Of a DNA stretch of 64,000 nucleotides, positions 26,217-33,909 are shown piece after piece. The notes beneath the pieces were generated by a model. That model saw only the letters and a list, made by a program, of their open reading frames with translations. It was not told the DNA's origin and did not search any database. Both the position numbers and the translations under genes were made by a program. Every line of letters begins with the position of its first letter. The stretch's first letter is position 1. The stretch lies in contig NZ_JALJRY010000044.1 in the NCBI RefSeq assembly GCF_024519455.1, positions 1 to 64,000 of the forward strand, read 5' to 3'. The DNA comes from Streptomyces sp. STR69. Its GTDB lineage: Bacteria > Actinomycetota > Actinomycetes > Streptomycetales > Streptomycetaceae.

Positions 26217-26373
26217 TCGTTCCTGGAGCGTTCCGCCGCCCCGCCGCCAGTCTTGACGTGACCGTGCCACAGCCCTACTGTCGCCGCATCGTGTTCATGT
26301 TGAAACACAAAGTTCATCTATGTGAACGCGCGTAGCCAACCGAGTCCATCGAGCAGACAGGAAGGCACCCCCC

Positions 26374-27186
26374 ATGCGCATGCGTACGCTGCTCACCTCC
26401 CTGGCCACCGTCACCGCCGTCACCGGCGGGCTGGCCCTTGCCGCTCCGGCCGCGTCGGGCAGTACTCACGTCGCCGTCGCCGTCGCCTCACCCCTCGCCG
26501 ACCCGACCGTCGCGCCCGGTGGGAACTTCGACCTGGGGGTGTGGCAGCTCCAGGAGCCGGTGGGTTCCCCGGGCTCGCCCACGACGATCTCGTCGGCCCG
26601 GCTCCAGGGGGCCAACGGCTTCCAGGACTCGTACTTCTACACGGACACCCGTGACGGCGCGATGACCTTCTGGGCGCCGGAGAAGGGCGTCACCACGCCC
26701 AACTCGAACTACGCCCGCTCCGAACTGCGGGAGATGAACCGCAGCGGCAGCGCCGCCAACTGGTCGCTCAGCGGCACGCACACGATGAAGGCGACGCTAC
26801 GGGTCGTCTCCGTCACGTCGAACGTCTGCGTCGGCCAGATCCACCTCGGCACGGGAGGCACGTCCACCAAGCCGCTGCTGGAGCTGTACTACCGGTCGAG
26901 CGGTGACATCGTCCTCGGCACGGAGAACTCACCCGACGGCGGGCAGACGCTGCACACCGTCGGCAATGTGGCGGTCGGCAAGACATGGAGCTACACGATC
27001 GGCGTCTCGGGCGGGAACACCATCAATCTGACGGTCAACGGGAGCACCACGCACTACGCCATCCCGTCGTCCTTCAACGCCTACAAGCAGTACTTCAAGG
27101 CCGGTTCGTACAACCAGTCGTCCTCCGACAGCACCACCAAGGGTGCCCGGGTCGCCTTCTACGGACTCACCGTCTCCCACAGCTGA
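26374..27186 (+). CDS. Secreted alginate lyase, polysaccharide lyase family 7
   Basis: This 270-residue protein has a Sec-type signal peptide (MRMRTLLTSL ... ALAAPAASG, cleavage near residue 29). All three PL7 signature blocks are present: RSELREM (115-121), QIH within GQIHLG (155-157) and YFKAGSYNQ (240-248). PL7 enzymes cut alginate by beta-elimination; the QIH (not QVH) form is usually linked to guluronate-containing substrate. The protein is a single catalytic domain of typical family size with no binding module. It is secreted and likely used for scavenging marine or soil alginates. Confidence 0.93.
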   Translation: MRMRTLLTSLATVTAVTGGLALAAPAASGSTHVAVAVASPLADPTVAPGGNFDLGVWQLQEPVGSPGSPTTISSARLQGANGFQDSYFYTDTRDGAMTFWAPEKGVTTPNSNYARSELREMNRSGSAANWSLSGTHTMKATLRVVSVTSNVCVGQIHLGTGGTSTKPLLELYYRSSGDIVLGTENSPDGGQTLHTVGNVAVGKTWSYTIGVSGGNTINLTVNGSTTHYAIPSSFNAYKQYFKAGSYNQSSSDSTTKGARVAFYGLTVSHS

Positions 27187-27233
27187 GCGAGCCTCGACGG
27201 CCGACGCGGCCTGCGGCGGGGCAGACTGATCCC

Positions 27234-27446
27234 ATGTCGTCACGCCGCAGGAGTTGCCCCGAGTGCCGTCGCGAGATCGCCGTCGTCGCCGGACGATACG
27301 CGCGACACGACCCGCCCGGCGCACGCGAGAGCGGCGAACTCGTGTCGTGCCCCGGCTCGCGCCGACAGGCGGAACTCGGAGCGGCCCAGCCCGCGTTGGA
27401 CGGTTACGTGGTGCCGGAGTTCCCCGGCCAGATGCCGCTGTTCTAG
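27234..27446 (+). CDS. Small hypothetical protein with CxxC motif
   Basis: This 70-residue protein begins MSSRRRSCPECRREIAV, with a CPEC pair and a further Cys at residue 39 (VSCPG), possibly a partial zinc ribbon. It ends PEFPGQMPLF. It lies 48 bases after the alginate lyase, on the same strand. Small proteins like this are common in Streptomyces; no function known. Confidence 0.6.
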   Translation: MSSRRRSCPECRREIAVVAGRYARHDPPGARESGELVSCPGSRRQAELGAAQPALDGYVVPEFPGQMPLF

Positions 27447-27474
27447 CGGCGCGGCAACTGGCCGGCGGACAGCC

Positions 27475-28131
27475 TCAGTTCCCCGCCACCGACTTCACCG
27501 CCACCGACACCGGCGCGGATCCACCGATCAGCTCCAGCGTCAGGCCGGCCGTCGCCGGGGTCTCCACCAACTCGGCGAGTACGGCGGCCACATCGTCGCG
27601 CGGGACCGCGCCGCGCCCGGTGTGGGCCTCCAGGCGGACCAGGCCGGTGCCGGCGTCGTTCGTGAGCGAACCGGGGCGCAGGATCGTCCAGTCCAGGGCA
27701 TCCAGGCCGCGTACGTACGCGTCGGCCTCACCCTTGGCCCGCAGATACACGTCGAACACGCCGTCCCCGCGGTGCGCCGGATCCGCGCCCATCGAGGACA
27801 CGACGACATGACGCCGTACGCCCGCCAGGACCGCCGCGTCGGCGAACAGCACCGCCGAACCCCGGTCCACCGTGTCCTTCCGGGCCGTACCGCTGCCCGG
27901 GCCCGCGCCCGCCGCGAAGACCGCCGCGTCCGCGCCCCGCAGCACCGCCGCGACCTCCTCGACCGAGGCCGACTCCAGGTCGAGCACGAGCGGTTCGGCG
28001 CCGGCCGCCCGCAGATCGTCGCTCTGCCCGGCGTTGCGGATGATGCCCGCGACCTCTTCACCACGCGCGGCGAGCAGGCGCTCCAGCCGCAGCGCGATCT
28101 GACCATGACCTCCAGCGATGACAATGCGCAT
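27475..28131 (-). CDS. NAD(P)-binding SDR-family oxidoreductase
   Basis: This 218-residue protein starts MRIVIAGGHGQIALRLERLL, an atypical SDR Rossmann motif (GGHGQIA). A VVVSSMGADP strand and a DWTILRPGSLTND segment are typical of NAD(P)H-binding, NmrA/YwnB-like atypical SDRs. Such proteins often bind rather than turn over NAD(P)H. The Met at 28131 was chosen because the extra 36 upstream residues are cysteine/arginine-rich and unlike the family. Confidence 0.82.
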   Translation of the reverse strand: MRIVIAGGHGQIALRLERLLAARGEEVAGIIRNAGQSDDLRAAGAEPLVLDLESASVEEVAAVLRGADAAVFAAGAGPGSGTARKDTVDRGSAVLFADAAVLAGVRRHVVVSSMGADPAHRGDGVFDVYLRAKGEADAYVRGLDALDWTILRPGSLTNDAGTGLVRLEAHTGRGAVPRDDVAAVLAELVETPATAGLTLELIGGSAPVSVAVKSVAGN

Positions 28132-28413
28132 GCCTCCGACCGTACGCCCGGACGGCCGCACGCGCCGCATGACTTCAGCCGCGTCCCAGCAGCACACCCT
28201 CGCGGCGCACGCGCCGGGCGCGCGAGCCTGGATGCACACGGGCCTCCGCGCCCCAGGCGTACGCCCCCGAGCGCCAGCGGGTCACACCAACCGGCTCACG
28301 CACCGCGCCCAGCCCCTGCTTCCGGTCCCGTCGAGCGGCTCACGGACCGCGCCCCGCTTCCGCCTTGGGTCACGTCGAGCAGCTCAGGCACCGCGCCCCG
28401 CCTCGGACCCGGC

Positions 28414-29691
28414 TCACGACACCTCGCCCCGCCCCTGCCGCGGCAGCCCCAACTCCGCGCCCGCCGCCGTGTTGCAGTACTCCCGTACCGCGCTCGTCCG
28501 TGCCACCACGCGCCCCCGGTGCACCACGATCCGGCTGTACGCCAGCGAGAGCGCGCCCGCGAGCCGGTCGCCGCGCACCGCGAGCAGTTCGGCCGGAAAT
28601 CCCGCCTCGACGCGCACCTCGGGCAGACCGAGCGCCGCCCGTGCCGACGAACTCACCGTGTCGTACGCGTCCTCGGGCCGCATCCCGTGCCGCGAGGCGA
28701 GCAGGTAGGCCGCCTCCAAGGGGTCACCGCGGCCCACGGGGTTGGACATGTCACGCAGGGCGCCGCTGCCCGCGGCCACCTGGACGCCGGCCGTGCGCAG
28801 CAGTCGTACGGGAGCCGTGCCCCGTCGGTCGACGCCGCCGCAGCCGCCCTGCGGCAGGCACACCACCGTCACACCGGCCGCGGCCAGTTGGTCCGCGATC
28901 CGGGTGACCGTGTCCGCGGGCAGCCGCCCCAGGCCGCCGCACGGGCCGAGCGTCACCCCGGGCCGCATCCCGCCCGCGACCGCCGCCAGCCGGGCCAGCC
29001 GGGTCGGGTCGGCGGCGTCTGTGTGCAGGTCGACCGGGCAGCCGTGCTCGGACGCGACCTCAAGGACGGCCTCCACGTACCCCGTCGGATCGGGGTCCAG
29101 ATCTGGACAACCGCCCACTACGGAGGCACCCATTTTCAGCGCGTCCCGCAGCATCGCGAGCCCGTCCGCCCCCGCCACCCCGGTCAGCAGCCGAGGCATC
29201 GCCACCGCCGTCAACTCCGCCAGCCCGCGCAGCGCCCGCCGCGCCTGCAGTACGGCGGCCAGCGCGCTCAGCCCCTGGACGTCCCCCACGCGCACGTGTG
29301 CCCGCTGCGCTGTCGCCCCGTGCCCGAGTTGCAGCAACGCGGCCTCCGTGGCGCGGCGCTGGACGTCCTGGGGGTCGTAGGAGACCGGTCCGCCGTTCTC
29401 GGCCGACAGCGCGGTGTCGCTGTGGGCGTGCGGTTCGGCCGGGGCCGGGAGGAGGAGATAGCCGCTGAGGTCCACGCGCGCGCCGCACGCGCGCGTGGCG
29501 TCCGTCGCCAGGCTGCCCGCCGTGCCGACCGCCTCGATGCGCCCGCCGCCCAGCCGTACGTCCACGGTCCGGCCGTCGGTCAGCCGGGCCCCGCACAACA
29601 GGAGCGCGGCCGGGTCGGCCGGTCCCGACGAGCCCGAGGAGCCCGACGAACCCGATGACGAGTGGGACGGCTGGGGCTGGCTGTCGGGCAT
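28414..29691 (-). CDS. Amidohydrolase-superfamily protein (cytosine-deaminase-like)
   Basis: This 425-residue protein has a low-complexity Ser/Gly N-terminus (residues about 8-27), a beta-sandwich start (LLLCGARLTDGRTVDVRLGGGRI), the metal-binding PHAHSDT segment (His-x-His) and a VDLHTDA strand. Past that, the positions expected to hold the second single His and the catalytic Asp read LGPCGGLGRLP and AGSGALRDMSNP, so ligands differ from cytosine deaminase. A substrate cannot be assigned. The C-terminal beta domain (LLAVRGDRLAGALS) is normal. Confidence 0.75.
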   Translation of the reverse strand: MPDSQPQPSHSSSGSSGSSGSSGPADPAALLLCGARLTDGRTVDVRLGGGRIEAVGTAGSLATDATRACGARVDLSGYLLLPAPAEPHAHSDTALSAENGGPVSYDPQDVQRRATEAALLQLGHGATAQRAHVRVGDVQGLSALAAVLQARRALRGLAELTAVAMPRLLTGVAGADGLAMLRDALKMGASVVGGCPDLDPDPTGYVEAVLEVASEHGCPVDLHTDAADPTRLARLAAVAGGMRPGVTLGPCGGLGRLPADTVTRIADQLAAAGVTVVCLPQGGCGGVDRRGTAPVRLLRTAGVQVAAGSGALRDMSNPVGRGDPLEAAYLLASRHGMRPEDAYDTVSSSARAALGLPEVRVEAGFPAELLAVRGDRLAGALSLAYSRIVVHRGRVVARTSAVREYCNTAAGAELGLPRQGRGEVS

Positions 29692-29917
29692 CGCGCTCCA
29701 GGGGCTCAGGGCTTCGCGGGCTCGGCTTCGGGGCTCACGGCGGGGGGCTGCGCAGAGGGGCGCAAGATCACGCAGAGTGAGTCGAGCCTAGGGCGGTGAT
29801 CCGCTCGCGGCCGGGAGGAGCGCAATAGTCGTACCGGTGTGGTCCCCCGTACGGGAGGGGGTCCCGAGGCCTCTGGGAGGGCCGTGGAAGCGGCTGGAGC
29901 GGTGCCGCGAAACGGAT

Positions 29918-29947
29918 TTGGGTGAACGGCGGCGGAGCGTGTAATGT
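29918..29947 (+). promoter_or_regulatory. Promoter of the tRNA-Thr/tRNA-Met unit
   Basis: TTGGGT (29918-29923), 18-base spacer, TAATGT (29942-29947), ending 12 bases before tRNA-Thr. This is a plausible HrdB-type promoter. Confidence 0.6.
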
Positions 29948-29958
29948 CTTCATCGCTC

Positions 29959-30031
29959 GCCCCAATAGCTCAGTCGGTAGAGCGTCTCCATGGTAAGGAG
30001 AAGGTCTACGGTTCGATTCCGTATTGGGGCT
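29959..30031 (+). tRNA. tRNA-Thr (GGT)
   Basis: A complete 73-base cloverleaf: acceptor GCCCCAA/TTGGGGC with discriminator T, D-arm AGCTCAGTCGGTAGAGC, anticodon loop CATGGTAAG (GGT), T-arm CGGTTCGATTCCG. Confidence 0.96.
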
Positions 30032-30077
30032 CTGGTGTGAGAGGTTCCTACCGCAAGGTGGGAACCAATCCCATCAC

Positions 30078-30150
30078 AGCGGTGTAGCTCAGTCGGTAGA
30101 GCAAGCGGCTCATAATCGCTGTGTCACCGGTTCAAGTCCGGTCACCGCTA
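30078..30150 (+). tRNA. tRNA-Met (CAT)
   Basis: A complete cloverleaf: acceptor AGCGGTG/CACCGCT with discriminator A, D-arm AGCTCAGTCGGTAGAGC, anticodon loop CTCATAA (CAT), T-arm CCGGTTCAAGTCCGG. The A1-paired acceptor end indicates elongator rather than initiator type. Confidence 0.95.
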
Positions 30151-30155
30151 CTGAC

Positions 30156-30193
30156 AGTAGCCGATTGTGGGGTCGGTCCTTCGATCGGCTACT
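30156..30193 (+). terminator. Hairpin after tRNA-Met
   Basis: AGTAGCCGAT (30156-30165) pairs exactly with ATCGGCTACT (30184-30193), between tRNA-Met and rpmG. It may end or attenuate the tRNA transcript. Confidence 0.6.
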
Positions 30194-30238
30194 CTGTTAT
30201 GCGTTCATAGTCCCATCCGTTCGTCAAGGAGCACTCCT

Positions 30239-30403
30239 GTGGCTGCCACCGACGTCCGCCCGAAGATCACGCTGGCCTGCGTGGAGTGCAAGGAGCGGAA
30301 CTACATCACCAAGAAGAACCGGCGTAACAACCCGGACCGACTGGAGATGAAGAAGCACTGCCCGCGTTGCAATGCGCACACCGCGCACCGCGAAACGCGA
30401 TAA
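30239..30403 (+). CDS. rpmG: Ribosomal protein bL33
   Basis: This 54-residue protein has the L33 pattern: ITLACVECKERNYITKKNRRNNPDRLEMKKHCPRCNAHT. Both cysteine pairs (CVEC and CPRC) are kept, so this is the zinc-binding (C+) form of L33 in the 50S subunit. Start is GTG with an AAGGAG site eight bases upstream. Position next to the MaoC pair and secE-nusG is conserved in actinobacteria. Confidence 0.96.
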   Translation: MAATDVRPKITLACVECKERNYITKKNRRNNPDRLEMKKHCPRCNAHTAHRETR

Positions 30404-30415
30404 ATACAGGCTCGT

Positions 30416-30454
30416 ACACGAGGCCGTCCCCGCACGTTGGGGGCGGCCTCGTGT
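30416..30454 (+). terminator. Terminator after rpmG
   Basis: ACACGAGGCCG with a CCCC run pairs with GGGGCGGCCTCGTGT around GCACGTT. It separates rpmG from the dehydratase pair. Confidence 0.75.
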
Positions 30455-30493
30455 CGTTATCAGCAGCGCAGACACATCAGGAGGTGCCGAGTC

Positions 30494-30946
30494 ATGGCGC
30501 TCGACCAGTCCTTCGTGGGGCGGACCTACCCGCCCACCGACCCCTACGAGGTGGGCCGGGAGAAGATCCGTGAGTTCGCGGAGGCGGTGGGGGACGCCAA
30601 CCCGGCATACACGGACCCTGAGGCCGCCAAGGCGCTTGGCCACTCCGATGTGATCGCCCCGCCGACCTTCGTCTTCTCCATCACCTTCAAGGCGGCGGGA
30701 CAGGTCGTCCAGGACCCGCAACTCGGCCTCGACTACAGCCGCGTGGTGCACGGCGACCAGAAGTTCGTCTACGTCCGCCCCGTGCGCGCCGGTGACCGTC
30801 TCACGGTCACCTCCACGATCGAGGCGATCAAGTCGATGGCGGGCAACGACATCCTGGACGTCCGCGGCGAGGTCCACGACGAGGCGGGCGAACACGTCGT
30901 GACCGCCTGGACCAAGCTCGTGGCCCGCGCGGCGGAGGGGAGCTGA
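30494..30946 (+). CDS. MaoC-like hydratase subunit (HadA-like)
   Basis: This 150-residue hot-dog-fold protein carries an N-terminal MaoC pattern: REFAEAVGDANPAYTDPEAA. The hydratase motif has Tyr where the catalytic His usually stands (GDxNPxY), as in mycobacterial HadA, which is a non-catalytic substrate-binding subunit. It ends one base before the HadB-like gene, so the two form an operon and probably a heterodimer. In mycobacteria this pair acts in FAS-II mycolate elongation. Streptomyces makes no mycolates, so the substrate here is unclear. Confidence 0.85.
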   Translation: MALDQSFVGRTYPPTDPYEVGREKIREFAEAVGDANPAYTDPEAAKALGHSDVIAPPTFVFSITFKAAGQVVQDPQLGLDYSRVVHGDQKFVYVRPVRAGDRLTVTSTIEAIKSMAGNDILDVRGEVHDEAGEHVVTAWTKLVARAAEGS

Positions 30947-30947
30947 C

Positions 30948-31376
30948 ATGACGGCGAAGATCGCGTACGACGACATCGAGGTCGGCACCGAGCTGCCGGC
31001 CCAGACCTTCCCCGTGACCCGCGCCGCTCTCGTCCAGTACGCGGGCGCCTCCGGGGACTTCAACCCGATCCACTGGAACGAGAAGTTCGCCAAGGAGGTC
31101 GGGCTCCCGGACGTCATCGCGCACGGCATGTTCACCATGGCCGAGGCGATCCGCGTGGTCACCGACTGGGCCGGCGACCCGGGCGCGGTCGTCGAGTACG
31201 GCGTCCGCTTCACCAAGCCCGTCGTCGTCCCGAACGACGACCAGGGCGCGACCGTCGAAGTCGGCGCCAAGGTCACCGCCAAGCTCGACGACAACACGGT
31301 CCGCGTGGACCTCGTGGCGACCAGCGCCGGACAGAAGGTGCTCGGGATGTCACGAGCCGTCGTACGACTGGCGTGA
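30948..31376 (+). CDS. MaoC-family 3-hydroxyacyl dehydratase subunit (HadB-like)
   Basis: This 142-residue hot-dog protein has an intact hydratase motif ASGDFNPIHWNEKFA (Asp and His present) and GMFTMAEAIRVV, so it would be the catalytic partner of the upstream HadA-like subunit. Start codon follows the upstream stop after one base. The gene order rpmG-hadA-hadB-trpT-secE-nusG known from mycobacteria is partly preserved, with genes inserted before tRNA-Trp. Confidence 0.87.
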   Translation: MTAKIAYDDIEVGTELPAQTFPVTRAALVQYAGASGDFNPIHWNEKFAKEVGLPDVIAHGMFTMAEAIRVVTDWAGDPGAVVEYGVRFTKPVVVPNDDQGATVEVGAKVTAKLDDNTVRVDLVATSAGQKVLGMSRAVVRLA

Positions 31377-31386
31377 CCTTGAGCCG

Positions 31387-31424
31387 AGGTAAGGGGCGTC
31401 CGCCATTGCGGGCGCCCCTTACCT
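31387..31424 (+). terminator. Terminator after the MaoC pair
   Basis: AGGTAAGGGGCG (31387-31398) pairs with CGCCCCTTACCT (31413-31424), a 12-bp perfect stem. Confidence 0.8.
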
Positions 31425-31566
31425 ATGGGCCGTCCCGGGCCGATTCGGTGACTGGCGGTGATGCCGGCGGGCCCCGAGCCGCCCCGCCCATGTGCTGTGC
31501 CCCACATCGAGCGGTCTCCGCGGACCGTTCCCGTCCCCGAACTCCCTTCGACCCGCCCCCTTGACT

Positions 31567-31590
31567 AAGTTAGTGATTGAGTACTAACTT
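31567..31590. promoter_or_regulatory. TetR operator with overlapping promoter
   Basis: Inverted repeat AAGTTAGT-N8-ACTAACTT. A -35 TTGACT (31561-31566) and -10 TAACTT (31585-31590, 18-base spacer) overlap it, placing the transcript start at or near the ATG at 31597. The regulator mRNA may thus be leaderless and autorepressed. Confidence 0.72.
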
Positions 31591-31596
31591 TCTCGC

Positions 31597-32169
31597 ATGG
31601 TCAGGATGAGCGCAGAAGAGAGGCGCGAGAGCGTCATCCGCGCGGCGATCGCCGAGTTCGCGCAGCGCGGGTACTACGGCACCTCCACGGAGGCGATCGC
31701 CAAGCGGGTCGGTGTCTCGCAGCCGTATCTCTTCCGGCTCTTCCCGGGCAAGAAGGCGATGTTCGCGGCGGCCGCACTCAGGTGTGTCGAGGACGTGTGC
31801 CGGGTCGTGGAGGAGTCGTCCAAGGGGCTGGAGGGCGAAGAGGCCGTGCATGCTATGGCCGACGCCTACGTGCGGCTCATCACGGAGCATCCCGAGAAGC
31901 TCCAGATGCAGATGCAGACCTACATCACGGTGGCCGCCGCCGAGGCGGAGGGCGACCACGAGTTCGGCGAGGCCGTACGCAAGGGCTGGCTGAGGCTCTG
32001 GGACATCGTGCATCTGGTCATGGGGGCGGATGTGAACGACACCGCGACCTTCATGGCACACGGAATGCTGATCAACACCCTTGCGGCCATGGGTTTTCCG
32101 CCCGCGCACAGGGTCTGGGAGGGGATGTACCCGGAGGCCCGTGTCACCGGTCGGCTGGAGAAGTCGTAG
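31597..32169 (+). CDS. TetR-family repressor of the adjacent efflux gene
   Basis: This 190-residue protein has an N-terminal TetR HTH (VIRAAIAEFAQRGYYGTSTEAIAKRVGVSQPYLFRLF) and an all-helical ligand domain. The same AAGTTAGT dyad occurs before this gene and before the transporter at 32266, so it likely represses both until a substrate drug binds. No ribosome-binding site precedes the ATG, in line with a leaderless transcript. An in-frame ATG at 31606 is an alternative start. Confidence 0.9.
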   Translation: MVRMSAEERRESVIRAAIAEFAQRGYYGTSTEAIAKRVGVSQPYLFRLFPGKKAMFAAAALRCVEDVCRVVEESSKGLEGEEAVHAMADAYVRLITEHPEKLQMQMQTYITVAAAEAEGDHEFGEAVRKGWLRLWDIVHLVMGADVNDTATFMAHGMLINTLAAMGFPPAHRVWEGMYPEARVTGRLEKS

Positions 32170-32211
32170 CGGCGGCCGAGAGGCGGATTCTGCGCCTTTT
32201 CATGACCGTCA

Positions 32212-32233
32212 AAGTTAGTCATCAATAACTAAT
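32212..32233. promoter_or_regulatory. Second copy of the TetR operator
   Basis: AAGTTAGT-N8-ACTAAT, nearly the same dyad as at 31567-31590, lying 33 bases before the transporter start. Confidence 0.68.
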
Positions 32234-32265
32234 CACCAGTAGCGATCACCCACACTGGGGGAGCG

Positions 32266-33747
32266 ATGTCAGAACAGACCGCACGTCGCGGGGGAATGGT
32301 CTGGGCCCTCGTCATCACCAGCGTCGCCGGATTCATGGCGGCCCTCGACAACCTCGTCGTCACCACCGCCCTGCCCTCCATCCGCAAGGACCTCGGTGGC
32401 GCGCTGGGTGACCTGGAATGGACCGTGAGCGCCTACACGCTCACCTTCGCCGTCCTGCTGATGTTCGGCGCGGCCCTCGGCGACCGGTTCGGCCGCCGTC
32501 GGCTCTTCCTGGTCGGCATCACCATATTCACCGGCGCCTCCGCCGCCGCGGCCATGGCGACCGGCATCGAGTCCCTGATCGCGGCCCGCGCGGTCCAGGG
32601 CGTCGGCGCGGCGATCATGATGCCGCTGACACTGACCCTGCTCACCGCGGCCGTACCCGCCGCCAAACGCGGCATGGCCTACGGCATCTGGGGCGCCGTC
32701 AACGGACTCGCCGTCGCCTCCGGACCGCTCATCGGCGGCAGCCTCACCGAACACGTCTCCTGGCACTGGATCTTCTGGCTGAACGTCCCGCTCGGCCTGG
32801 CCCTGATCCCGCTCGCCCGCCTGCGCCTCTCCGAGTCCCACGGCACCGGCGCCCCGCTCGACTTCCCCGGCACCCTCCTCGTCAGCGGCGGCCTCTTCGG
32901 GATCGTCTACGGCCTGGTCCGCGGCCCCGCCGACGGATGGGCCAGCCCGTTCGTCCTCACCGGACTGTTCGCGGGCAGCGCGCTGTTCGCCGGCTTCGTC
33001 CTCTACAGCGTCAACGCCAAGAACCCCATGCTCCCCATGCGGCTGTTCCGCTCCCGCGCCTTCTCCGGGATCAACGCCGCGAGCCTGCTGATGTTCCTCG
33101 GGATGTTCGGGTCGATCTTCCTGCTCAGCCAGTACATGCAGGGCGTGCTCGGCTACTCGCCCACCGAGGCGGGCCTGCGGATGCTGCCCTGGACCGGTAT
33201 GCCGATGCTGGTCGCCCCCGTCGCCGGCATCCTGTCCGACCGTGTCGGTGGCCGCCCGGTCGTCGCCGCCGGCCTGTTCCTCCAGGCCGCCGGTCTCGGC
33301 TACATGGCGTACATCGTCACCACCGACGTCTCCTACGCCGCCCAGCTGCCCGGTCTGATCCTCAGCGGGATCGGCATGGCCCTGTTCTTCGCACCGGCCG
33401 CCAACCTGGTCATGTCCAGCGTCCGCCCGTCGGAACAGGGCATAGCCTCCGGCGCCAACAACGCGCTCCGCGAGGTGGGCGGCGCGCTCGGTGTCGCGAT
33501 CATGGCGTCGATCTTCTCGGCACAGGGCGGCTACGAGACCGGGCAGAGCTTCGTCGACGGACTGAAGCCCGCGCTGGTCACCGGTTCGGGAGTGGTCGCC
33601 CTCGCCGGGATCGCGACCCTGCTGATCCCGACGCGGCGCCGTGCGGCGGAGCTCGCGAAGGTGGCCGAGTCGGCCGATTCGGCGGGGCACGCGGAGCCGG
33701 CCGATGGTGCCGGGGCCGAGTCGGTCATGGAGTCGGCCGGCCGCTGA
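32266..33747 (+). CDS. MFS drug efflux transporter, DHA2 (14-TM) family
   Basis: This 493-residue membrane protein has the DHA2 motif near the first helix (AALDNLVVTTALPSIRKDL), the loop 2-3 motif GDRFGRRR, and about 14 hydrophobic helices. The C-terminal tail is acidic and low in complexity. EmrB/QacA-type proteins export drugs or toxic metabolites with proton exchange. A GGGGGAG site precedes the ATG. Its regulation by the upstream TetR is indicated by the shared operator. Confidence 0.92.
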   Translation: MSEQTARRGGMVWALVITSVAGFMAALDNLVVTTALPSIRKDLGGALGDLEWTVSAYTLTFAVLLMFGAALGDRFGRRRLFLVGITIFTGASAAAAMATGIESLIAARAVQGVGAAIMMPLTLTLLTAAVPAAKRGMAYGIWGAVNGLAVASGPLIGGSLTEHVSWHWIFWLNVPLGLALIPLARLRLSESHGTGAPLDFPGTLLVSGGLFGIVYGLVRGPADGWASPFVLTGLFAGSALFAGFVLYSVNAKNPMLPMRLFRSRAFSGINAASLLMFLGMFGSIFLLSQYMQGVLGYSPTEAGLRMLPWTGMPMLVAPVAGILSDRVGGRPVVAAGLFLQAAGLGYMAYIVTTDVSYAAQLPGLILSGIGMALFFAPAANLVMSSVRPSEQGIASGANNALREVGGALGVAIMASIFSAQGGYETGQSFVDGLKPALVTGSGVVALAGIATLLIPTRRRAAELAKVAESADSAGHAEPADGAGAESVMESAGR

Positions 33748-33805
33748 GAACGAACACCCGGCACGGCTGAACGAACAACCAGCACGACTGAGAACGAACA
33801 ACCGG

Positions 33806-33855
33806 CACGCGCGCGTGGGGCCCCACCAACACCGGTGGGACCCCACGCGCGCGTG
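33806..33855 (+). terminator. Large terminator with alternating CG arms
   Basis: A 22-bp stem with one mismatch (33806-33827 / 33834-33855) containing CGCGCGC runs. It is preceded by three degenerate copies of GAACGAACAACCGGCACG (about 33749-33808). It ends the transporter transcript before murB. Confidence 0.78.
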
Positions 33856-33909
33856 TGCGCCACCCCACCGAGCCCGGCGTTGTCAGTCCCGTCTCGTAGT
33901 CTTGGCCGC

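Noticed and set aside
32269..33846. 525-codon antisense frame over the DHA2 transporter gene
   Set aside because: Gly/Glu/Arg/Asp-rich shadow of a membrane-protein gene with no start signal.
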